A stretch of DNA of 26,873 nucleotides from Acidobacteriota bacterium (GTDB taxonomy: Bacteria > Acidobacteriota > Vicinamibacteria > Vicinamibacterales > SCN-69-37). Below the pieces are notes generated by a model. It saw only the letters and a program-made list of their open reading frames with translations, had not been told where the DNA came from and did not search any database. A program made the position numbers and the translations under genes. Numbering within the stretch: position 1 is the first letter of the stretch; every line of letters begins with the position of its first letter. Location of the stretch: NCBI GenBank assembly GCA_021824055.1, contig JAKALV010000007.1, forward strand, positions 1-26,873, given 5' to 3'. Below, one piece after another: positions 7,869 through 13,507 of the stretch.

Positions 7869-8578
7869 CACTTTCGCTCCGCCTGATCGGCCGATGGAGT
7901 CTCGGCGCGCTGGCGTGGGGCTTCGCGTGCGCGTCGTATCTCTGGTTGACCCTGCCCGATGTGCGTCCGCTGCGGACGGCGCCGCCCGCGTCCACCGCGT
8001 TCATGGATCTCAGGGCGCGTGAAGCCCGCGCCGCGGGCCGGCCGCTCCGGAAATCTCAGCGCTGGATCAGCTACAACCGCATCGCGCCGTCGCTGATCCG
8101 CGCGGTGCTGGTCACCGAAGACGCCGCGTTCTGGTCGCACGACGGCATCGACCTCGACGAGATCAAGGCCTCGATCGAAGACAGCATCGAGACCGGCGAG
8201 CCGCCGCGCGGCGCGTCGACGATCACCCAGCAGCTGGCGAAGAATCTGTATCTGTCGCCATCGCGCAACCCGACGCGCAAGCTGACCGAGCTGTACATCA
8301 CGCGGCGCCTGGAAGCGTCGCTGTCGAAACGCCGCATCCTTGAGCTGTACCTGAACCTGATCGAGTGGGGCGACGGCATCTGGGGCTGTGACGCCGCGGC
8401 TCGCGCGTATTTCGGCGTCTCGGCGTCGGACCTCTCGCCCAGCCAGGCGGCCCTCATGGCCGGCGCGATCATCAACCCGCGCCGCTACAGCCCCGCGCAC
8501 CCGAACGCGCGCCTGCTGCGCCGCCAGGCCATCATCCTGCGGCGCATGGGCGAGGTGACCCCGCCGTCATCCTCCTGA
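7865..8578 (+). CDS. mtgA: Monofunctional biosynthetic peptidoglycan glycosyltransferase (GT51), probable CTG start
   Basis: Predicted 237-residue membrane-anchored transglycosylase that polymerises lipid II into glycan strands at the periplasmic face. GT51 signatures are clear: EDAAFWSHDG with catalytic Glu85, then GASTITQQLAKNLYLS, RKLTELYITRRLE and LELYLNLIEWGDGIWG. The first conventional start is TTG 7946, but that removes an in-frame hydrophobic segment (LGALAWGFACASYLWL) exactly where the family carries its anchor. No ATG, GTG or TTG exists in frame just upstream. CTG at 7865 overlaps the aminotransferase stop (CTGA) and follows a seven-base Shine-Dalgarno match GAGGTGA (7854-7860) with 4 nt between. 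I therefore annotate from CTG; function is secure, the start is inferred. Confidence 0.85.
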   Translation: MTLSLRLIGRWSLGALAWGFACASYLWLTLPDVRPLRTAPPASTAFMDLRAREARAAGRPLRKSQRWISYNRIAPSLIRAVLVTEDAAFWSHDGIDLDEIKASIEDSIETGEPPRGASTITQQLAKNLYLSPSRNPTRKLTELYITRRLEASLSKRRILELYLNLIEWGDGIWGCDAAARAYFGVSASDLSPSQAALMAGAIINPRRYSPAHPNARLLRRQAIILRRMGEVTPPSSS

Positions 8579-8594
8579 TCCGCTCTGAATCAGG
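8574..8594. terminator. Weak inverted repeat between convergent mtgA and nlpC genes
   Basis: CCTGAT (8574-8579) and ATCAGG (8589-8594) form a 6-bp stem with a 9-nt loop, overlapping the mtgA stop codon and lying 10 bp from the end of the NlpC/P60 gene. It is placed where a bidirectional terminator would be expected but has a short stem and no T-tract. Confidence 0.3.
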
Positions 8595-8603
8595 GGAAAG
8601 CTG

Positions 8604-9134
8604 TCAGAGAATGCGCCGCGCGCCGACAAAGCGCGCGTGCCAATAGGGGGAACTGAGCCGCTCCATGCGCACCGCGCCCGTCTCGGTCGGCGCGTGCAGG
8701 AATTCGTCCGGCCCGATCGCCAGCGCCACGTGCGAGACGCCCGATCCCGACGTTCTGAAGAACAGGAGATCGCCCGCCCTGATCGCGCCCGGCTTGGCCG
8801 GGCGCCCGGCGCGGTACTGTTCGGCCACCGTGCGCGGAATCCGGATGCGGAACAGGCCGAACACATACTGGACGTAGCCGCTGCAGTCGAACCCCGTTGC
8901 CGGCGAGTCGCCGCCCAGCTGGTAGCGGACGCCGGTGAGCTTTCGCGCGGCCTCCACGAAGGACGCGGTGCTGAACGACGTGGCCGTGGGGGCGAGCGGC
9001 GCGGGATAGATCGCCGGCGGCGCGGCTGGGTTGGGAAACGGGCTGGGGCGCGGCACGTGGCCGGCCGAGGCGCAGGCCGACAGGGCCATCCCCGAGACCA
9101 GGATCCACGCGACCGAACGAATGGGCGTCACCAC
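8604..9134 (-). CDS. NlpC/P60 peptidoglycan endopeptidase lipoprotein
   Basis: 176-residue predicted lipoprotein with a C40-family cysteine peptidase domain, expected to cut peptide stems of peptidoglycan in the envelope. The signal peptide ends in a lipobox (ALSAC, Cys21), followed by a proline-rich linker to about residue 50. The catalytic residues are Cys84 (GFDCSGYVQYVF), His135 (SHVALAIG) and His147 (FLHAPTETGAV). PRTVAEQYRAGR and RAGDLLFFRTSG are the usual flanking motifs. The start is GTG 9134 (a second GTG follows at 9131); no Shine-Dalgarno sequence is visible. It converges with mtgA, so two cell-wall genes lie end to end, and it is divergent from the HNH gene. Confidence 0.93.
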   Translation of the reverse strand: MVTPIRSVAWILVSGMALSACASAGHVPRPSPFPNPAAPPAIYPAPLAPTATSFSTASFVEAARKLTGVRYQLGGDSPATGFDCSGYVQYVFGLFRIRIPRTVAEQYRAGRPAKPGAIRAGDLLFFRTSGSGVSHVALAIGPDEFLHAPTETGAVRMERLSSPYWHARFVGARRIL

Positions 9135-9188
9135 CGACGTCTATCGGCGCGATCGGGCCCGGGCTCCAGTTGGGCGCGGGTTTATCGC

Positions 9189-9194
9189 TATAAT
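9189..9194 (+). promoter_or_regulatory. Consensus -10 box (TATAAT) placed for a near-leaderless HNH transcript
   Basis: A perfect TATAAT lies 10 nt before the ATG at 9205. Transcription would start about 6-8 nt after the box, leaving a leader of only a few nucleotides and no room for a ribosome binding site. No -35 hexamer at 16-18 bp spacing is convincing. Confidence 0.6.
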
Positions 9195-9204
9195 CGGCGC
9201 GAGT

Positions 9205-9741
9205 ATGGAACAGACGCTGCTGCTCAACGCCACTTACGAGCCGCTGCGGGTCGTCCACTGGCAGAAGGCGATCACGCTGTGGTGCCAAGGGAAGGTCGAA
9301 ATTGTCGCGGTGTACGACCGCGAAGTCCGATCTGTGTCTTTCAGCATCAAGCTGCCGTCCGTGATTCGCCTCCTGCGCCGCATCCGTATTCGACGCACGG
9401 TCGACTACGTGCCGTTCTCGCGCGCCAACATCTACTCGCGTGATCGCCACACGTGCCAGTACTGCGGCGACATCTTCCCAACCGGGGAATTGACGTTCGA
9501 TCACGTCGTGCCCGTGGCTCAGGGCGGCCGCAAGGATTGGGAGAACATCGTCACGTGCTGCATCACCTGCAATCGCCGCAAAGGCGGCCGCACGCCCGAG
9601 CAGGCGCACATGCGATTGATCCGCGCGCCGAGACGTCCGGACAAGGCTCCGGCGGTCCACATCGCGTTCGGCCTGCGCAACGCACCGGACAGCTGGCGCG
9701 ACTACGTCTACTGGAACGTCGAGCTTGACGACGACACCTAG
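9205..9741 (+). CDS. HNH endonuclease family protein
   Basis: 178-residue protein with a zinc-bound HNH nuclease domain in the middle. Cys84 and Cys87 (CQYCG), then the core Asp99-His100 (FDHVVPVAQGG), Asn114 (WENIVTCC) and a second zinc pair within CCITCNRRKGG around residues 118-123 form the HNH/McrA-like fold. The N-terminal MEQTLLLNATYEPLRVVHW region is the conserved lead-in of a widespread stand-alone HNH family whose cellular role is not settled as far as I know. ATG 9205 is chosen because conservation starts there; the frame is open further upstream but without recognisable sequence. It leads a four-gene overlapping run. No methyltransferase or restriction partner is adjacent, so a restriction role is not supported. 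Confidence 0.9.
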   Translation: MEQTLLLNATYEPLRVVHWQKAITLWCQGKVEIVAVYDREVRSVSFSIKLPSVIRLLRRIRIRRTVDYVPFSRANIYSRDRHTCQYCGDIFPTGELTFDHVVPVAQGGRKDWENIVTCCITCNRRKGGRTPEQAHMRLIRAPRRPDKAPAVHIAFGLRNAPDSWRDYVYWNVELDDDT

Positions 9742-10774
9742 CGCCGGTTCGCGGAGCGGCCGCGGATTGTCGGTGTTTCCATCACGCGCGTTGCCCGGCG
9801 CCCGCGTCGTCGTGTCCGGCACCCATCTGCCGCTCCCCGCCGAAGGGCTGCCGCACGTGCTCATCGGCACCGCCGACGCGCGCGTGGTGGCCGCATCGTC
9901 GCGCGCGGTGCGTTGCATCGTGCCGGCGGACACGGCGGGCGGCACGCTGCCGGTGCGCATCGACGAGTGCATCAGCGAGCCGGCGTGGTTGCAGGTCGGG
10001 CGCCCGATCGCGACGGACGTCCACATGGTTGACAGCCCCGCGTTCGATCGCGACGGCCGCCTGTATGTCACCCACAGCGGATCGCGCGACGCGCGGCCGC
10101 CGGTGCCGTTGTACCGCATCAATCCGGACGGATCGAAGGATCCCTTGTCGATCGAGATCGGGAATCCGACGTCGCTGGCGATCGGTCCGGACGGGTTCGT
10201 GTACGTGTCGAGCCGGTTCGATGGGCACGTGTACCGGGTGCTGCCGGGCGATCGCGTGGAGCGATACGCGACCGATCTGGGCGTGGCCACCGGCCTGGCG
10301 TTTTCTCCCAACGGCGATTTGTTTGTCGGCGACCGGTCGGGCTCGATCTTTCGCGTGCATCCCGATCGCCAGGTCGAGACCTTTGCCACGCTGCCGTCGA
10401 GCGTGGCGGCCTTTCATCTGGCGTACGGACCGGACAATTGTCTGTACGTCACCGCGCCCACGCTCGCCACGCACGACGCGCTCTATCGGATCACGGCCGA
10501 CCGGCTCGTCGACACGGTGACCGAGGCATTCGGGCGGCCGCAGGGGCTCGCGTTCGATGCCACGGGCACGCTGTATGTCGTGGAGGCGCTGGCCGGCGCG
10601 GCGGGTCTGTTCCGCGTGGATGTGCGGCGCGATCGGCCGGTGCCCGAGCTGGTGGTGGCGGCCGCGGCGCTCGTGGGGGTCGCGTTCGGCCCGGCCGGCG
10701 AGATCGCGCTCTGCTCCAACGATACCGTCTGGGAACTGGATGGCCTGCTCACCGCCCCTGTGGAGCCTCAATGA
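9725..10774 (+). CDS. IPT/TIG-like plus NHL/SMP-30-type beta-propeller protein
   Basis: 349-residue protein of unknown function. The N-terminal ~95 residues (RALPGARVVVSGTHLP ... VRCIVPADTAGG) look like an IPT/TIG immunoglobulin-like domain. From about residue 100 the chain shows repeated propeller blades with the pattern D.dGrLYV: FDRDGRLYVTHSG, IGPDGFVYVSSR, FSPNGDLFVGDRSG, YGPDNCLYVTAP, FDATGTLYVVEA and FGPAGEIALCS. That is six blades of an NHL or SMP-30/gluconolactonase type. No signal peptide is evident. The start is uncertain: TTG 9725 overlaps the HNH stop by 17 bp, and a later start would also fit. It ends in an ATGA overlap with the amino-acid permease. Binding or lactonase activity cannot be assigned. 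Confidence 0.8.
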   Translation: MTTTPSAGSRSGRGLSVFPSRALPGARVVVSGTHLPLPAEGLPHVLIGTADARVVAASSRAVRCIVPADTAGGTLPVRIDECISEPAWLQVGRPIATDVHMVDSPAFDRDGRLYVTHSGSRDARPPVPLYRINPDGSKDPLSIEIGNPTSLAIGPDGFVYVSSRFDGHVYRVLPGDRVERYATDLGVATGLAFSPNGDLFVGDRSGSIFRVHPDRQVETFATLPSSVAAFHLAYGPDNCLYVTAPTLATHDALYRITADRLVDTVTEAFGRPQGLAFDATGTLYVVEALAGAAGLFRVDVRRDRPVPELVVAAAALVGVAFGPAGEIALCSNDTVWELDGLLTAPVEPQ

Positions 10775-12258
10775 GTATTTTCCGAGTGAAGCCGATCGAA
10801 GCGCTGATGAGCGAAACCGCCGGAGGGGAGTATTCGCTCAAGCGCGTGCTCGGCGCCGGCGACCTGATCATGCTGGCGATCGGCGCGGTGATCGGCGCCG
10901 GCATCTTCGGGTCGATCGGTTCGGCGGCCGCGGGTCAAATCGGGCCGAACGGCGAAGTCATCCGCCTCGGCGCTGGACCGGCGCTCATCATTTCGTTCAT
11001 TCTCCTCGGCGCGTGCTGTGCCCTCGCCGGTCTCTGCTACGCCGAGCTGGCGTCGATGATTCCGCAGGCGGGCAGCGCCTACGCATACTCATACGCGACG
11101 CTCGGCGAGTTCATTGCGTGGATCATCGGCTGGGACCTGATCCTCGAGTACGCCGTCGGCAACGTGGCCGTGGCCATTTCGTGGGGCGATTACCTCAAAT
11201 CGTTCCTGAGCGGCTGGCTCGAACTGCCGGCGTGGCTCACAACGGGGTACCGAACGGCGCTCTTGAGCTCGGATCCGGCCGTGCATGGCCTGATCGCGTC
11301 GGCGCCGCATCTGGGGCCGATACCGATTCTGATCAACGTGCCGGCGTTCGGCATCGTGGCGTTCATCACGTGGCTGTTGCTCCGCGGCGCGAAGGAAAGC
11401 ACCCGCGTGAACAACGTGATGGTCGCCATCAAGCTGGTCGTGCTCACGATCTTCATCATCGGCGGGCTCACGCACATCAACGCCGCGAACTACACGCCGT
11501 TTGCGCCCAACGGATTGACCGGCATCGGCAACGGCGCGGCGATTGTGTTCTTCGCCTATATCGGCTTCGACGCCATTTCGACAGCGGCCGAAGAGACCAA
11601 GAACCCGCAGCGGAATTTACCGATCGGCATCATGGGCGGTCTCGCGATTTGTACCGTCATCTACATCGTCATCGGCGCCGTGCTGACCGGCATGGTGCCC
11701 GCGGCGGATCTCGGCAAGACGGCTGACCCGCTCGCCTACGCGCTCAACGCGACGGGAATGCAGTGGCTCGCCAAGATCGTCGCCCTCGGCGCGATCGTCT
11801 CGATGTCGGCGGTGCTGCTCGTATTCCAGTACGGCCAGCCGCGCATCTTCTTCGCGATGGGCCGTGACGGCCTGCTGCCCAAGTGGACCGCCAAGGTCGA
11901 CCGGAAGCATCGTATTCCCTATACGGCGACGCTCCTGACGGGCATCTTTGTCGCGGGCTGGTCGCTCATCGGCGACGCGGCCGAGACCTACGACCTCACG
12001 AACATCGGCACGCTCTTCGCGTTCATCCTGGTCTGCATCGGCGTGATCGTGCTGCGGCACCGGGATCCGAGCCGGGTACGTCCGTTCCGCGTGCCGTTCG
12101 TGCATGTGGTCGGCACGGCGGGCGCCGCGCTCTGCCTGTATTTGATGTACAACCTGCCGCGCCTCGCCTGGGAGCGGTTCGGTTGGTGGCTCTTGATCGG
12201 CCTGGTGATCTACATCTTCTACGGCTATCGGAGCAGCAAGCTGCAACGGGCGAAGTGA
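10771..12258 (+). CDS. APC-superfamily amino-acid permease (cationic amino-acid transporter-like)
   Basis: 495-residue inner-membrane transporter with about 12 membrane segments. The first helix carries the APC signature GAVIGAGIFGSIG; further marks are the QAGSAYAYSYATLGEFIAWI segment, VNNVMVAIKLVVLTIFII and FFAYIGFDAISTAAEETKNP, the last highly typical of CAT/YhdG-type permeases. The N-terminal IFRVKPIEALM followed by LKRVLGAGDLIMLAIG is also the CAT form. It is expected to import an amino acid by proton or sodium coupling; specificity is not readable. ATG 10771 overlaps the propeller stop (ATGA), and the end overlaps the racemase GTG (GTGA), so it is translationally coupled on both sides. 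The upstream extension of the frame is not part of the protein. Confidence 0.93.
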   Translation: MSIFRVKPIEALMSETAGGEYSLKRVLGAGDLIMLAIGAVIGAGIFGSIGSAAAGQIGPNGEVIRLGAGPALIISFILLGACCALAGLCYAELASMIPQAGSAYAYSYATLGEFIAWIIGWDLILEYAVGNVAVAISWGDYLKSFLSGWLELPAWLTTGYRTALLSSDPAVHGLIASAPHLGPIPILINVPAFGIVAFITWLLLRGAKESTRVNNVMVAIKLVVLTIFIIGGLTHINAANYTPFAPNGLTGIGNGAAIVFFAYIGFDAISTAAEETKNPQRNLPIGIMGGLAICTVIYIVIGAVLTGMVPAADLGKTADPLAYALNATGMQWLAKIVALGAIVSMSAVLLVFQYGQPRIFFAMGRDGLLPKWTAKVDRKHRIPYTATLLTGIFVAGWSLIGDAAETYDLTNIGTLFAFILVCIGVIVLRHRDPSRVRPFRVPFVHVVGTAGAALCLYLMYNLPRLAWERFGWWLLIGLVIYIFYGYRSSKLQRAK

Positions 12259-13361
12259 GCCTGCCTCTCCAGGGCGTTCGCGTTCTTGATCTGACGCGCC
12301 TGCTGCCGGGCGCCTTTGCCACGCTGATGCTCGCCGAGCTCGGCGCCGACGTCATCAAGATCGAAGATCCGAACGGCGGTGACCCGACGCGGCGTTTGCC
12401 ACCCGCGGTCGCAGGCCAGGGCCTGTACCATCGGCTGCTCAATCGCGGAAAGAAGAGCGTCGCGCTCGACCTGCGCGTGCCGGCGTCGCGCGCCGCGCTC
12501 GACCGCTTGATCGACACCGCCGATGTGATGATCGAAAGTTTTCGTCCGAAGACCGCGCGCACGATCGGTGTGTCGGCCGAACAGGTGCGCGGGCGGCGGC
12601 CGCGTCTTATCCACTGCGCAATTACCGGCTACGGCCAGCAGGGGCCGTACGCCGAACGTCCCGGGCACGACCTGAACTACGTCGCCGAGGCCGGCCTGCT
12701 CGCGGCCGACCGGCCTCATGCGATCGATCTGCCGCGCATGTTCATCGCCGACGTCGGCGGCGGCGCGATGAGCGCGGTCGCCGCGATCCTCGCGGCGCTC
12801 TTCGCGCGCGAGCGTTCCAGTGACGGCGCGTCACTCGACATCTCGATGCACGACGCGGCGGTGTACTGGATGATGCTGCCCGCGGCGCGCGAGCTGGTGG
12901 CGGAGGGCGCGAAGGCGGTGGGCGAGCTGCCGACGTTCGGCGACCACGCCTGCTACAACTTGTACGAGACACGCGACGGCCGCCGGCTGGCGCTCGGCGC
13001 GCTCGAGCCTAAGTTCTGGCGCGGGTTCTGTGACGCGATCGGCCGGCCGGATCTCGCCGCGCGCCAAGACACCGGTCCGGACGATCAACGTGCGCTCATC
13101 GACGACGTGCGGAACGTGTTTCGCCAGCGCACGAGCGAAGAGTGGGTGCGGCACTTTCACGGTCATGAAGTCTGCCTGTCGCCGGTCAACACTGCGGCCG
13201 ACGTCCTGGCCGACCCGCACGTCGCCGCCCGGCGCCTCGTCGTGCCGGCCGGCGCCGGCGTGCGCGCGTTCCGCTCACCTTTTGTCGCCGAACCCGCCGC
13301 TCTCACCCCGGCGCCGGACCTGGGCGCCGACACCGACGCCATCCTGAAGGCCCTTCGATAG
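12255..13361 (+). CDS. CaiB/BaiF family enzyme, alpha-methylacyl-CoA racemase (AMACR)-like
   Basis: 368-residue cytosolic family III CoA-transferase fold protein. The N-terminal LQGVRVLDLTRLLPGAFATL and LAELGADVIKIEDP define the family. The residues aligned by motif with the AMACR/MCR catalytic set are present: His138 (GHDLNY), Asp166 (FIADVGGG) and Glu251 (LGALEPKFW). This favours epimerisation of 2-methylacyl-CoA thioesters over CoA transfer. The GTG start overlaps the permease stop (GTGA). Such enzymes serve branched-chain fatty acid or sterol side-chain breakdown, but no beta-oxidation genes are adjacent, so the substrate remains open. Confidence 0.9.
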   Translation: MSLPLQGVRVLDLTRLLPGAFATLMLAELGADVIKIEDPNGGDPTRRLPPAVAGQGLYHRLLNRGKKSVALDLRVPASRAALDRLIDTADVMIESFRPKTARTIGVSAEQVRGRRPRLIHCAITGYGQQGPYAERPGHDLNYVAEAGLLAADRPHAIDLPRMFIADVGGGAMSAVAAILAALFARERSSDGASLDISMHDAAVYWMMLPAARELVAEGAKAVGELPTFGDHACYNLYETRDGRRLALGALEPKFWRGFCDAIGRPDLAARQDTGPDDQRALIDDVRNVFRQRTSEEWVRHFHGHEVCLSPVNTAADVLADPHVAARRLVVPAGAGVRAFRSPFVAEPAALTPAPDLGADTDAILKALR

Positions 13362-13362
13362 C

Positions 13363-13456
13363 GCGATTCCCGATTTCCCGATTCCCCGATTCCCCGATCG
13401 CGATTCCCCAATTCCCGATTCCCCGATCCCGATTGCCGATTCCCCGATCGCCGATT
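13363..13456. repeat. Degenerate CGATTCCC short tandem repeat with G-quadruplex potential
   Basis: About thirteen imperfect 7-9 bp units (CGATTCCC, CGATTCCCC, CGATCG, CGATTGC) fill the gap between the racemase stop and uvrA. On the minus strand these give runs of three to four G separated by 3-5 nt. Two stretches satisfy a four-run quadruplex pattern: 13369-13395 and 13406-13430. No coding potential is seen in this stretch. Confidence 0.85.
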
Positions 13457-13475
13457 ACCAGATAACATGGGCGTT

Positions 13476-13496
13476 TGGCTGCCCGCAGGGCAGCCA
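13476..13496 (+). promoter_or_regulatory. Perfect 9-bp hairpin just upstream of the uvrA start
   Basis: Arms TGGCTGCCC (13476-13484) and GGGCAGCCA (13488-13496) pair perfectly around a GCA loop and end 11 nt before the uvrA ATG (13508). In an RNA leader it would sit at or over the ribosome entry site; no clear Shine-Dalgarno sequence is present. It could be a translational control element, an operator, or a transcription attenuator without a T-tract. Confidence 0.5.
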
Positions 13497-13507
13497 CACC
13501 ATCAACC

